Positions 8,763-19,402 are shown, counted from the first letter of the stretch. The stretch: 52,844 nucleotides of DNA from Fibrobacterales bacterium Fibro_02 (GCA_001603905.1 LVAE01000096.1:1-52844); one strand, 5' to 3'. Made by a program: numbers and translations. The notes: generated by a model from the sequence alone, not told the origin.

Positions 8763-9619
8763 TACGCCCCCCTATTTTGCGGGGTGGCACCCGTATCGGG
8801 GTCATCCACCTTGTCGGAAAGGGGGAACATCGCAATATTCAAAGCATATACACGGTCAGCACGTTCGCTCTGGCGGGCAAACTGCAACAGACCTCGACGG
8901 AATTCCTCAATGCGGTGACGAATTTCGGGCAGGTCGGATTCGTCGGCAGTAAACACAACCGACGAAATGTCGCGTTCCTCGGGTTTATGGCGGTCAATCG
9001 ATTCCTGGGCGAGCTCGAGCGTATGCCTATGGAAATCGCGCACCGCCTGGCTCTTGACCTCGCCACCGGTACTGATAATCTGGTCGGTAATGTTCCAGCC
9101 ACCGTTGCCGTCGGGTACCACAAGACCAAGCTGCTTCAGGATTCCGAGCGCCGAACGCGCCTCGTCCTGCGAAATGGGCGGATTCAGCCCCTTGGCAAGC
9201 TTGCCGACATCGCTCGTGTCCTTGGTGATGCCGATCAGGGCGCGAAGAGCCGCACAGGCCCAGCTGCCGAAATACGAAAGTTCAGGCGTCGACAGGACTC
9301 GCGTTTCCATGGAACGGAGCTCCATAAGCCGGTAATACAATTCCGAAAGAGCCTGTTTCGCCTTGGTCTTGTTAAAACGGTACAAAGTCTTGAAGTATTC
9401 GGCACGGCGGTCGTCCAGGCCGCAGATACGGATGAACGCGGGAAGCGTGCTCTCGTTCAGGTGTCCCTCTTTCTGGAACACGCGCACAAGCCAGGCCGGG
9501 TCCACGCCGGTCTTCTGGCCGAGATAACGGTACGAGGTAAACGGGCTGCCTTTCTTGGTCTCGACAAACCAGTCCCTCAGAAACTCGCGGTATTCCAAAT
9601 AGTCTAATACTTCAGGCAT
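8762..9619 (-). CDS. TIGR02147 family protein
   Basis: A 285-aa cytosolic protein of the TIGR02147 type, common and multicopy in Fibrobacter. Diagnostic stretches are LDYLEYREFLRDWFVETKK near the N-terminus, the helix-turn-helix-like SYRYLGQKTGVDP and the C-terminal DRHKPEERDISSVVFTADE. These proteins are usually found beside a lipoprotein gene, as here (TAATG overlap), and are presumed regulators of it. The upstream 128 bases (9620-9747) hold TAAATTATA close to the start codon and short repeats of GCCGTTTTT, but no firm promoter. The mechanism is unknown. Confidence 0.85.
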   Translation of the reverse strand: MPEVLDYLEYREFLRDWFVETKKGSPFTSYRYLGQKTGVDPAWLVRVFQKEGHLNESTLPAFIRICGLDDRRAEYFKTLYRFNKTKAKQALSELYYRLMELRSMETRVLSTPELSYFGSWACAALRALIGITKDTSDVGKLAKGLNPPISQDEARSALGILKQLGLVVPDGNGGWNITDQIISTGGEVKSQAVRDFHRHTLELAQESIDRHKPEERDISSVVFTADESDLPEIRHRIEEFRRGLLQFARQSERADRVYALNIAMFPLSDKVDDPDTGATPQNRGA

Positions 9620-9747
9620 ACCTATAATTTACCCAATTACACGCACAAAAAGTTTACATTTTTCAAAAAGCGCCCTATTTCCGTTGCAAAATTTTCAACA
9701 TCCGAGTCAAAAACGGCGATTTTAGGCGAAAAACGGCAGTTTTCCAC

Positions 9748-11838
9748 CTAAATTTCAATACCCGTGTCGCGCTCGATGACCGTCTCGCAAGCAGCTTTGA
9801 AGGTTTTGTCGGTTGCGATGATAGTCACCGTCTTCTTTGCACGGGTAATTCCCGTATACAGGATCTGGTTGTTCAGCAACGGATGACCTTCCTCCTTGGG
9901 CAAGAACATCGTCACATGATCGTACTCGGACCCCTGCGACTTGTGAATCGTAATCGCAAAGGCGCTCTCCACCGCATCGGCCGGCAAAAGGGAGAGGGGG
10001 TACGCCACAAAGTCGCGCTGTTCCGCGCCAGTCTTGCCGTTCGGCTTTTTGAGCATGATATAGGGAACCGAATCCTTGAATAGCACAATACCCGTATCGC
10101 CATTGTACAAACGGTACATCGCCTGATTCTGCGTCAGAATCAGGAGCTGACCCTCGAAATAACGGGAGTTGGATTTAGGTTTCTCTTTCTGTCCTTTAAT
10201 CAGGTTGCCTATAGTCTCGTTGATCTGTTCAACACCAATGGCACCACGACGTTCCGCCGCCAAGATGCGCTTTTCCAAGGTCTTGTTCCAAATATCATTG
10301 CACAATTTTTTCAGTTCATCAGAAGGATTCTCGAGTGCTTCAGGATCAATGCCTGCAACCAACTTGGGTAAATCCTTGAAATCACCGATCCAGTTTTCAA
10401 GAAACTTTGAGACATACTCCTGTTCTTCCTTCTTTGTTGGAGCTTTGTCAAGTTTCTCGCCGGATTTGTCTTTCGATTTTTGAGGGAGCGAATAATAATA
10501 AACAGCATCGGTAGAAGTTTCTGCAGAACCGTCTTTAGTTTCATTTTTCGAGAAGACAGGATGCAATACGAACGTCTTATCGGGAGCAGTCATCTTTTGA
10601 TCGTCAGCGCAAACCTTAATCGCACTCGCCAGCTGTCCAATTTTAGATTCAGGCGGGAATCGCATCGAAATTTTCAGCTCAGCTGTATAATTCGCCTTTG
10701 AAGCAGAATCCAGAATGTTACCCAACACAGCGCCCGCATCGACAGAAGGCAACTGGTACGGGTCTCCCAAAATAAAGAGGCGGGTGACTAGTTGCTTGTC
10801 TCCACCTTGACTTGGAATAGCCTGCAGCAGAGACGAGAACAAGTTCACATCGACCATGCTCGCTTCGTCAATCACAAAGATTGACTTCTCAGGGAACTGG
10901 TTCTTGGCATTGTAAGAAAATCCGTTGTCGGACCTGGAATACTTGAGCAGACGGTGAATTGTCATGCCTTCCAAGTCCTTCAACTTTGCATAAATTGGAG
11001 TCTCTTTCAGGTTCTCACTTATATCTTCCAATCCTTTTTTTAAACTTTCGGACATACGGTCTGCCGCCTTGCCGCTCGGGGCCGCAAGGTAGATAGTGTA
11101 CTCGCTGAGAGCTTTTGCTTGTTCCTTGGAAATCTCTTCGGAGTTCAGACCTTCTGTTTTGACATCTTTAACAATATTCTCCAACACATTCCACAAGATG
11201 TAAAGCACGACCGTCGTCTTGCCAGTGCCGGGACCACCTGTAATAATCAGATTCTCGTTCTGCCCGCGACGAACAGCATTTTTCTGATCATCATTCAGAT
11301 TCATATTGCTGATTTGTTTAATAGCGGGGGGACCTGGAATTTTCTTTCCGAAAATACGGGCCATTGCGTCCTGAATTTCACCTTTCGCCTTAAAGTGTTT
11401 CGCCATGTACAGGAACAGACAATGATACGGTTTACCGTCAACCTTGATCACGCCTTCTGCCTTCAGAAGGGGCGCATTATCGCCAATGATTTCAGAGAAA
11501 CCGTTGCTACTCAAATCCGCGATGCCGCTTTCGATAATTTCGTTAAACGATTTTTCCAATTCGGCAAAGTCAAAAGATTCTTCTTGACTCTTCTTTAATA
11601 TCTTGAGAGCATTCCACTTTTTGAGCCACCTTTCCTTGAATAATTTGGCATCAAGTGGAACACGAGTGTTGCCGTCATCCCACAACGAAAAACAGAGGCA
11701 CAGGAACTTTTGCGTTGTTTCGGACACGCTCGGTTTCATTTCAAGCAACAGGTGCAACAAATGCCTATCCAATTCGGCAATGCCGCGCATTTCCTTCAAT
11801 TTGTCAATAAAAGAATCAATCTTGCTAAAGTCCATCAT
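9748..11838 (-). CDS. recD: exodeoxyribonuclease V alpha subunit RecD
   Basis: 5'-3' SF1B helicase subunit of RecBCD (696 aa). An N-terminal helical domain (about 1-180) is followed by the helicase: LNDDQKNAV, Walker A ITGGPGTGKTT, DEAD-box variant FVIDEASMVD, LFILGDPYQLPSVDAGAVLG and C-terminal FAITIHKSQGSEYDHV. A charged, probably disordered segment (PQKSKDKSGEKLDKAPTKK) interrupts the motor in the region between motifs III and V. It is the last gene of the recC-recB-recD order, 16 bases after recB. Together the three subunits resect double-strand ends and destroy foreign linear DNA. Confidence 0.93.
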   Translation of the reverse strand: MMDFSKIDSFIDKLKEMRGIAELDRHLLHLLLEMKPSVSETTQKFLCLCFSLWDDGNTRVPLDAKLFKERWLKKWNALKILKKSQEESFDFAELEKSFNEIIESGIADLSSNGFSEIIGDNAPLLKAEGVIKVDGKPYHCLFLYMAKHFKAKGEIQDAMARIFGKKIPGPPAIKQISNMNLNDDQKNAVRRGQNENLIITGGPGTGKTTVVLYILWNVLENIVKDVKTEGLNSEEISKEQAKALSEYTIYLAAPSGKAADRMSESLKKGLEDISENLKETPIYAKLKDLEGMTIHRLLKYSRSDNGFSYNAKNQFPEKSIFVIDEASMVDVNLFSSLLQAIPSQGGDKQLVTRLFILGDPYQLPSVDAGAVLGNILDSASKANYTAELKISMRFPPESKIGQLASAIKVCADDQKMTAPDKTFVLHPVFSKNETKDGSAETSTDAVYYYSLPQKSKDKSGEKLDKAPTKKEEQEYVSKFLENWIGDFKDLPKLVAGIDPEALENPSDELKKLCNDIWNKTLEKRILAAERRGAIGVEQINETIGNLIKGQKEKPKSNSRYFEGQLLILTQNQAMYRLYNGDTGIVLFKDSVPYIMLKKPNGKTGAEQRDFVAYPLSLLPADAVESAFAITIHKSQGSEYDHVTMFLPKEEGHPLLNNQILYTGITRAKKTVTIIATDKTFKAACETVIERDTGIEI

Positions 11839-11854
11839 ATTATGATTCTCCTTC

Positions 11855-14800
11855 TTATTTTTTTTCCTGCTTCATCAAATCTTTTACGCGCTCATACGCA
11901 GATTTCAGTGCGTCATAATCTTTCCAGGTCTGGGCGTAGATACCCTTGTCGGTTTTTCCATCGGTTCCGCGCAAGAAAGCGTAGTAGATTCCGCCAAAAT
12001 GCTTGTCGAAAATATCCTGTTCCGACATTCCTTTACAGAATTCAAAGTTTTTAAGCCACTTGATTAAGCAATAGCTGTAGAGTACGCGTTGTACGGAGTA
12101 TTCTTCGTCAACCTTTTCCTTGACACTTTTAGGACTATAGTCATCAAGCAAATCCGATTTCCAGTCCAGAATCGAATAACGCTTATTGTCGCCTTCGCCA
12201 CGCACGAACAAAAGGTCAATAAAGCCCTTGCACACGCGATGCAGTGTTGCAAACGCTTCGGTACTTTCATTCTTGACATCGGCATTCAAGCCGAACTGCA
12301 CTTCGGGCTTATGCGCATTTTCATCTAGTTCAACCAAATGGAAAGGCTTCTCCGTTTTGACAAACTCGCTCCCTGCAATAACCGGAAGTGCTGCATGCAG
12401 CGTGTTAAAGAGATAACGGAGCGTAATTTCCATCCATTCGCCTTCGTGAGCTGCAAGAGGAAGCGATTCTGCGCCGAATTCCTCCTTGATAATGTTCTTC
12501 AGCTTTGCCGGAACATTTTCCCGCCATTCTTCAAATTTTGCATCAAGATCGCCAAAATTCTCGAATTCAGACTTTTCCAACGTATTGTGCAATACGTTAC
12601 CGATCTTTGCTCCGCGGGGATATTTCTCTTCGGCTTGAGTGAGCGGTTCAGACGCTCCTTTAACGGAGTCATCTGCGTCGTTTAAAACGACATCGGGGTC
12701 AATTTTTTTCTGTTCTTCTTTTGTTTTGGCAGGAGATTCAAGCGGCGAATCGTCTTTATCCGCACGGCTTTCATCAGCATTTTCAATTTCGTTATCATCC
12801 GTTTTATTTTCTGCATCGGGCTTGGCAACGCGCGAAGCAAGCGATGAGTATGAATACTGCAGAATCGCCTTGCCAGTGAGCGTTGACTGGAGGGAGGACA
12901 TTTGATTAACTGCAGATTCTTTTGTGCCTAGACATTCCTTGCCATTAAGCTCTCGCTGTTTTTTAAAGATATTGCTAATCAAAATTTCTTTTAAGTCATT
13001 TGGTTCAAAGTCTTCTACAGAGGGCAAAATTCCATAATACGGGATTTTCGTTTTATCAACACATTTACCGCGACAAGTATTTTTAAAATTTTCAATAGAG
13101 TTCTGTAAAAATTGATACTCAGGATATTTTAAACAACCATTTTTGTCTATTTCGGTCCATTTTTCATATTGGGGCAAAATCAAAACAGACGAGGCTCTTG
13201 TGAAATCTACATAGAACAAGCGCTTCCATTCTTCTAGTTCTTCTGTCTTTCTTTTTGCTTTTGCGGAATCACCAAATCCAATATAAATGTCGTTCTTATC
13301 ATGGAATAACGACGGTTCAATTGGGTCCTGGTAGTGATGTTTAAACCCAGCTGCCGAAATTACCACCGGGAATTCAAGACCCTTAGATGCATGGATTGTC
13401 ATCAACTGAACGGCATCAAAATCCGATGCTTGCTCAACCAAATCTCCATTTTCGTCATCGGCGGATTCCTCATAGCGAGCAAGACCATCTAAATGACGAA
13501 CTAAATCTTCTAAGGAGCACTTGTGGTTATACAAGTAATCTATCGCATAATTGCCAATCTGACGCAAGCGAGCCAGGCTCTGTAATCTGGAAACATCCAT
13601 CAAACGCTTTTCAATTTCAGAATCCTTATACACCCGTTCCATCATTTCCGCATAACGATGCTTTAACGCAAGCATACGCCATTCGTAGATTCTTATACGA
13701 TACTTATTATCGGGCCTATCAAAAACATCACTTTCAATGCAACGAAGCTTGTCAAGCCCATCAACATCAAAATGGAAGAAATCTGTGATAAGTGCTTCGC
13801 TCAAAAGCCGACGATTCCAATAAGAGAAGTCGGGGGCACACAAAGCATTGAATATCGCCACCCACTCTTTACATTCGCGACTTTTAAAAAGAGAATTTTC
13901 CTTGTAATGCGTATACGGAATGCCAGCACGGCGCATTGCATCTTTGAAAAATTCCATTTCTGGGCGAGATTTTGCAAGAATTGCAAAATCTTTAAAAGAC
14001 ACATTTTTCAATTTATCCGTATGCCCAGGCTTACCAAAATCTTTATCAAATACCTGGAGTTTCGTTTTTTCGCCTTCAAACGCGCACCAATTTACAATTT
14101 GCGTTACGACGTTTTCTGCGAAAGATTGAGGTTCGCATTTTTCATTTATCCAGATTGACGGGATAACTTCGCCTAAAACCTTGGGTGGTTCTTTTTGCAA
14201 ATCTTCTGCTGGCGGCAAAGACGGCTTGAATTCAATTTTTTGTCCAGTTCCTTCTGGCGCAGAAAAATATTCGCCACCAAAAAGAATATTGCACCCTTCA
14301 ATAATTCCATTTGTAGATCTATAATTGTTTTCTAGCAGTCTACCTTCGCCAATTTTCGTGATTGCCTGTTGGTAAACATTAACATCGGCTCCTTGGAAAC
14401 TATAGATTGATTGTTTCGGATCTCCCACAACAAAAATGGAATGATCTGCGGCTTCGTGGAAAACCGATTTGAATACATCCCACTGCAACTGGTTTGTATC
14501 CTGGAATTCATCGATAATGGCGAACAAATACTGCGCGCGGAGTTTTTCTTTCAGGGATGATCCAGCTGACATGACTTCCTTATGCACGGAAAGAATCATA
14601 TCATTATAAGACTGTAGTTTCTTTTCTGCCTTATCCTTTTGCCAAGCCTCAAAGAGTTCTCGCGTCGCATTGATTAAGAACTCATAGTGATTCGAAGTAT
14701 TTTCACAAAAATCCTTGATCTGCTTCTGGAGATCTTTCAATTCATAAAGTCTTGCAAAGACATATTTCAAGGATTCGCCAAAAGTATCTTCTGGGACTTC

Positions 14801-15670
14801 TATTAATTTTTTACCAATTTTTCCTTGCGTAAAAGGGTTTGCACCCGTACTTTTCCAAGATTTTACGGCCTTTAGTAGATTCGGCAGCGAAAAAGGCTGC
14901 ACATCTAGAACTCCTCTACTTTCAAATTCAGCCCTGTATGAATCCACTCCACTATGTTCCAAAACATCCAAACATTGCGCAAAAGTTTTAAATTGGAGTA
15001 AATGTTCACCTTTTACTTCATCTTTCATCGTTTGAGCGACATCTAGACTGATAGAATCATCGGCCCACACGAATTCGCCTACATCCAATTTTACAATATC
15101 TAGATTGTCAGGCCCCTTGCCTTTATACATGTCAACTGATTTTTTTAATTTTTTCTTTAATCTGTTGACAAAAGCATTCGCATCTTCTTCAGCACTCAAA
15201 AGAACCTGAAATTCGGGGTTTTGAGGCCACACATCACGCACAAACCGATCAATCAAGTCTTCAATTTTAGAATCATCAACCACGCCAACATCAAAAGGTC
15301 TACCCGCGTCGTACGCATATTCCTTTAATGTCTTTTGACAGAAAGAATGTATCGTGAAAATGGCGGCGTTATCCACTTCTTGATACGCCTTACGGAAATA
15401 GCCCAATTGTTCTTCGGTTAAGCGGTCTTCACCTTTATCAATCAAGCCCTTTTCTAAGACTTCATCAATTTTCTTGCGGATACGGTCTTTTAGTTCACCA
15501 GCCGCTTTTTCCGTGTAGGTAACAATTAGAATTTTCTTTAGCGGAGTTCCTTCGGATATAAGCCTTGCAACCATCAATTGAATGGTATAAGTTTTGCCCG
15601 TTCCAGCAGAAGCTTCAATAAAAAGGTTCTGATACGGCTTTCTAAAATCTTTAAATTCAAACGCTTTCAT
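11855..15670 (-). CDS. recB: exodeoxyribonuclease V beta subunit RecB
   Basis: 3'-5' helicase and nuclease subunit of RecBCD (1271 aa, near the usual 1180). Walker A ASAGTGKT is at residues 20-27, then IVTYTEKAAGELKDRI, TIHSFCQKTLKEYAYDAG, Walker B IIDEFQDTNQLQWDVF, VGDPKQSIYSFQGADV and LMTIHASKGLEFPVVIS. The C-terminal RecB nuclease keeps its catalytic ILDWKSD motif. An acidic linker rich in Asp/Glu/Ser (around 960-1030) separates helicase and nuclease. Parts between about 13 and 15.6 kb look clearly more AT-rich than neighbouring housekeeping genes. It lies 12 bases after recC and is intact. Confidence 0.95.
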   Translation of the reverse strand: MKAFEFKDFRKPYQNLFIEASAGTGKTYTIQLMVARLISEGTPLKKILIVTYTEKAAGELKDRIRKKIDEVLEKGLIDKGEDRLTEEQLGYFRKAYQEVDNAAIFTIHSFCQKTLKEYAYDAGRPFDVGVVDDSKIEDLIDRFVRDVWPQNPEFQVLLSAEEDANAFVNRLKKKLKKSVDMYKGKGPDNLDIVKLDVGEFVWADDSISLDVAQTMKDEVKGEHLLQFKTFAQCLDVLEHSGVDSYRAEFESRGVLDVQPFSLPNLLKAVKSWKSTGANPFTQGKIGKKLIEVPEDTFGESLKYVFARLYELKDLQKQIKDFCENTSNHYEFLINATRELFEAWQKDKAEKKLQSYNDMILSVHKEVMSAGSSLKEKLRAQYLFAIIDEFQDTNQLQWDVFKSVFHEAADHSIFVVGDPKQSIYSFQGADVNVYQQAITKIGEGRLLENNYRSTNGIIEGCNILFGGEYFSAPEGTGQKIEFKPSLPPAEDLQKEPPKVLGEVIPSIWINEKCEPQSFAENVVTQIVNWCAFEGEKTKLQVFDKDFGKPGHTDKLKNVSFKDFAILAKSRPEMEFFKDAMRRAGIPYTHYKENSLFKSRECKEWVAIFNALCAPDFSYWNRRLLSEALITDFFHFDVDGLDKLRCIESDVFDRPDNKYRIRIYEWRMLALKHRYAEMMERVYKDSEIEKRLMDVSRLQSLARLRQIGNYAIDYLYNHKCSLEDLVRHLDGLARYEESADDENGDLVEQASDFDAVQLMTIHASKGLEFPVVISAAGFKHHYQDPIEPSLFHDKNDIYIGFGDSAKAKRKTEELEEWKRLFYVDFTRASSVLILPQYEKWTEIDKNGCLKYPEYQFLQNSIENFKNTCRGKCVDKTKIPYYGILPSVEDFEPNDLKEILISNIFKKQRELNGKECLGTKESAVNQMSSLQSTLTGKAILQYSYSSLASRVAKPDAENKTDDNEIENADESRADKDDSPLESPAKTKEEQKKIDPDVVLNDADDSVKGASEPLTQAEEKYPRGAKIGNVLHNTLEKSEFENFGDLDAKFEEWRENVPAKLKNIIKEEFGAESLPLAAHEGEWMEITLRYLFNTLHAALPVIAGSEFVKTEKPFHLVELDENAHKPEVQFGLNADVKNESTEAFATLHRVCKGFIDLLFVRGEGDNKRYSILDWKSDLLDDYSPKSVKEKVDEEYSVQRVLYSYCLIKWLKNFEFCKGMSEQDIFDKHFGGIYYAFLRGTDGKTDKGIYAQTWKDYDALKSAYERVKDLMKQEKK

Positions 15671-15682
15671 ATATCCTCTCTA

Positions 15683-18600
15683 TTATGCCCTGGGCTTGTT
15701 ATTAGGAACCATATCGGCCATTTTTTTAACAGACTGTTTCCATTCTTCCAAGAAAGTCTCAGGATTAAAACCAACATCCTGAACAGGATCAAACAAATCC
15801 TTCTTATCAAAGTTCGCCCAAGGACCTTTGATGAGTTGATCTCGAAATTCATAAATCAACCCCTTAGAATTTCTCGGGGGATTTTCTATTTCTTCCTTGA
15901 AACTATTAAGCATTTCATAAGGAACGGCCTTACCAAAGACCTTTCCTTTTTCACCGACAAACGCCATCCTATAAATGTTACATAGCATTTTGCGAGCATT
16001 TTCTGGCGTTGTCGAAACGGTCGCCTTCTTGGGTTTCTTAGCCTTTGAACAATAAAAATCAACCTTAATTGTTTTTTCTGCTTCGTCATCCTTTAAAGCA
16101 ATCAAAGCCAAAGACTTGACATATGCAGACAACCAACGTTCACTACGAACAGAATCAGAGGTTGTGATTTCAATAAATTCATCAACCTTTTTAAGTTCCT
16201 TATTATTGCACCAGTCAAGAGAGCCCGTCAGTACCCAACGCACTCCATCCGTTTCAAACGAGAGATTTTGAATTTTCTCGCCATAGCTCCAATTTTCTTT
16301 TATAGAATTCACAAGATCCGGAGTTTTTTCTATTTGCTCCAAAAGCGATTTTCTTTCATTTTCCAAAAATTCCCATTGTTTTTTTTCATAGTTGCCATCT
16401 GGCATTTTCCCTATTTTTTTTAGATCGCTCTTAACATCGCTCTCTTTTTCATCCTTCGAAAGAGCTTCTACAAGCATTTTTTTCAACACAATGCTTGAAT
16501 CTAATGCATCAAAGCTTATTGGTTCAAATAATTCCTTTTCAACATTTTCTTCATCATCGCTTTTCAACATTTGATTCACTCGGAACTGGAATGGATCAAA
16601 CAAGAATTTTGACACCTGCGAAAAGGACACTCGTTCAGGAGGCTTTGGAAGTTTGCCTTTTAAAGAAGAAGCTTCCGTTTTCACCGAGCAACCGTCCACT
16701 TCATTTAGCGGACTCTCCCCAATCATTGCAGAATACGCTTCCTTATTCCGCAGGCTTTTCTGCGTCCAAAGTTCGCTGTAGTCGCGATTTTCATCAAGGG
16801 AAATAGTTTCTTCTTTCCACTTGAGCGATTTTCCGTTAGTGTCTTTTTCCGCACCGGCTTCGATAAACTTGCGTAAATCATTCACCACCGAAGACGGGTA
16901 AAGTTCGGCATCCTTCTTGATATCTTTATTCACGTAGCTCAAGTGGAAACTATCACTTGTGCTCATGAACTGGCAAAGGAAGGCGTAGCGATTCTTGGCA
17001 ACAGGGGAATCATCGCCAGGCCATGGGTAGCAAGACTTGCGCAGATCAAGCGTATTGCGCTGCTTTGCACCGGGGAAACTTGCCGCATCGGCACCAATAA
17101 AGAACAGGTGCTTTACAGGAATCGTCCTATTCGGCACAAACTTCATAAAGGTAACACCGTTCACAAACAGATTGCCACAGCTGTACTCCGTACCCTGTGC
17201 GGCAAGTAACAAACTCTGCTTGACGATGTTCATCGAAATTTTAGAAGCATTTGCGGAGAACTGGCAGTAAAGCTGTTCCAGCGCCTCGGCAACACGCTTG
17301 TGCACAATGTCTTCGCTCTTCAGGGACTTGGGCGTATTCTGCATTCCGATCCATTCATCCAGGAGCGCAGAGAGTTCGCTTAATTGCTCGCGATCGATTT
17401 TCTTGAGGAAGTCGCCATCCTTCTTGGATTTATCGCAGCCGAATTCTATCCAACGCTCAAGAGATTCAATGCATTCCACAAACCGACAAAGCGAGGCCTT
17501 GTCCGAGCATGCCATATCCGCATAAGGTCTATATTCATCGACACCAAACGAGACATCGTCTGTCGTCATCTGCGCGAGAAGTAGGCGTTTTACAACTTTG
17601 TCCCAGTCGTCTTTCTTAATCACCTTATCCCCGTCAGCCTTCGTATCGCGAGTGCGGTAGGTATTCGTTTCGGCGACCCATTCCTGCCAAGCATCAATTT
17701 CTTCGTTCCTGATGCCACGAGCAGTTTGCACAACGGGATTGCGGACCAATGCGAAAAAGTCCGGACGCGTGATGCTCTTCTGCGCAAGGATCGAGAATAG
17801 ATTGTTTAACGCATTTTCGGTAAGCGAAGCCTTGGCGGGTGAATCGACAATTGCAAAACGTACGTGCAAGAATCCATTTTCATTCTTGGGATCTTTTACG
17901 GGAGTCTGGTCAAAAACCATGTTGATCGCCGTGCGGTATTCGTCCAGGCAAGGCGACACCACAAGGATGTCTTCGACGCGGGCGCCATCCCGCAACAACT
18001 TACATATTTGAGTATGCAAATTTTCAATTTCACGGATTTTGGTCGGAGCAGCGGTCACATCAAGAGATTTATCGGACAAATCGTCTTCAGTCACTCCACT
18101 CATTTTTTCGCGATGGGCAATGGAATACTGAACCTTGTGCAAGAGCGTATCTTGCAGCATTTCGACATCCTTACCGTCCTTATCAACATTTCCCTTAAAA
18201 TCAAAATCGTAGTCAACGGCCTGACACCACAACTTGATGTTGTCGCGCCCCGAGCGGCCCCAACTGGCGAGCAAGTCGTTTTCCTGGTTCAACGAACCGG
18301 CGTATTCGGGGATATCATCAATATCCGTTTCAAACTTTCCTGCGGTCAACTGAGCAGGATCACGCACCTGCATGCGTTCCTGAATTTTACCGATATTTCC
18401 TGTTTCAGATTTCCAATTGCCTTTAGATACATTCCATCGGCGGCAAACAGAGTCTTTTTCAAGCTTTGCGTCTTCCCAGAATTCCATACACGGGTTCTGG
18501 ATGTAGGCGTACACTTCGTGCTGCTCGGCATATTTCTGCAAGATGACGCGGTAGAACTGGCCCATGCCCGAAAGACCAAAAATAAAGATCGGGAGAGCTT

Positions 18601-19339
18601 TGCCGTCATCCTTCGGTAATTTGTCTAGATTAAAATTGCCGTTTTCGCATGCCTTGAACAAGAACGGAATTGTATCGTATTCCTTGTTTTCGTCTGTACG
18701 TCCGGTCTCTTCTTCAAAAACATGTTCGAGCAGGGACTTTTCGTTTCCATGTCTATGGAATATGGCGGAATAAAGCTTGCGCTGCCATTTTTCGCGGAGT
18801 TCCAAAGACTCCTTGGTTTCGGTAAAGAAGAGTCCATCTTTTTCACTTACGCCCTGCTTCCACTTGTCCAGAAAGCCCTCTTTTCCACCAACAAAACCCT
18901 TCGGACGGCTCGTTTCGTAATCCAGGAACAGCGAAGCCATTTTTGACGCGAAGTCAAACAGATGATTATAGTCAAGTTTGCCGTCTACTTCCAGATAACG
19001 GCTCACTTCGTCGTCACCTTCGTTGCAGAGAGTCTTGTAGTTATCATCCTTTTCCAAATACGCAAGGATGACATTCGTGAGCATTTCTGCCGTCAATTTC
19101 TTTTTAGAATCGTCTTTTCCCACCAGGATATCGAACAAAAACCTGTCAATGGTACTCTTGTTCAGGTTGGCGAGAACGCCCTTCTTTTTCATCCAGCGAA
19201 GGCGGAACCACTGTTCCAGTTTCGGGTCCGGGAAGATGACAACCGGGGCTTCAAAGGGATTCTTCCAGACAGACGAAATTTCGCCGATCATCTGGTCGGC
19301 GAGATTTTCAAGATTCAGCGCAAATTTTAGATGTAGCAT
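15683..19339 (-). CDS. recC: exodeoxyribonuclease V gamma subunit RecC
   Basis: RecC (1218 aa) is the scaffold and Chi-recognition subunit of RecBCD, built from inactive helicase and nuclease folds. The N-terminus FPDPKLEQWFRLRWMKKKG matches the family signature for strand engagement. Other typical stretches are IFGLSGMGQFYRVIL, VVSPCLDEYRTAI, VTFMKFVPNRTIPVKHLFFIG and RVSFSQVSKFLFDPFQFRVN. No Walker A motif is present, as expected. It heads recCBD and follows the VWA gene by 63 bases in the same direction. It is slightly longer than the E. coli protein (about 1120 aa). Confidence 0.93.
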   Translation of the reverse strand: MLHLKFALNLENLADQMIGEISSVWKNPFEAPVVIFPDPKLEQWFRLRWMKKKGVLANLNKSTIDRFLFDILVGKDDSKKKLTAEMLTNVILAYLEKDDNYKTLCNEGDDEVSRYLEVDGKLDYNHLFDFASKMASLFLDYETSRPKGFVGGKEGFLDKWKQGVSEKDGLFFTETKESLELREKWQRKLYSAIFHRHGNEKSLLEHVFEEETGRTDENKEYDTIPFLFKACENGNFNLDKLPKDDGKALPIFIFGLSGMGQFYRVILQKYAEQHEVYAYIQNPCMEFWEDAKLEKDSVCRRWNVSKGNWKSETGNIGKIQERMQVRDPAQLTAGKFETDIDDIPEYAGSLNQENDLLASWGRSGRDNIKLWCQAVDYDFDFKGNVDKDGKDVEMLQDTLLHKVQYSIAHREKMSGVTEDDLSDKSLDVTAAPTKIREIENLHTQICKLLRDGARVEDILVVSPCLDEYRTAINMVFDQTPVKDPKNENGFLHVRFAIVDSPAKASLTENALNNLFSILAQKSITRPDFFALVRNPVVQTARGIRNEEIDAWQEWVAETNTYRTRDTKADGDKVIKKDDWDKVVKRLLLAQMTTDDVSFGVDEYRPYADMACSDKASLCRFVECIESLERWIEFGCDKSKKDGDFLKKIDREQLSELSALLDEWIGMQNTPKSLKSEDIVHKRVAEALEQLYCQFSANASKISMNIVKQSLLLAAQGTEYSCGNLFVNGVTFMKFVPNRTIPVKHLFFIGADAASFPGAKQRNTLDLRKSCYPWPGDDSPVAKNRYAFLCQFMSTSDSFHLSYVNKDIKKDAELYPSSVVNDLRKFIEAGAEKDTNGKSLKWKEETISLDENRDYSELWTQKSLRNKEAYSAMIGESPLNEVDGCSVKTEASSLKGKLPKPPERVSFSQVSKFLFDPFQFRVNQMLKSDDEENVEKELFEPISFDALDSSIVLKKMLVEALSKDEKESDVKSDLKKIGKMPDGNYEKKQWEFLENERKSLLEQIEKTPDLVNSIKENWSYGEKIQNLSFETDGVRWVLTGSLDWCNNKELKKVDEFIEITTSDSVRSERWLSAYVKSLALIALKDDEAEKTIKVDFYCSKAKKPKKATVSTTPENARKMLCNIYRMAFVGEKGKVFGKAVPYEMLNSFKEEIENPPRNSKGLIYEFRDQLIKGPWANFDKKDLFDPVQDVGFNPETFLEEWKQSVKKMADMVPNNKPRA

Positions 19340-19402
19340 AGTGTGAATATAGTTACTCGTTAATCGTATTCTTATTTATTATCGCTCAAAAAAGGCTTTT
19401 TG

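Noticed and set aside
19340..19402. Terminator between the VWA gene and recC
   Set aside because: Only a weak AAAAAGGCTTTTT-type self-complementary stretch is present, with no GC-rich stem; the genes may be cotranscribed.
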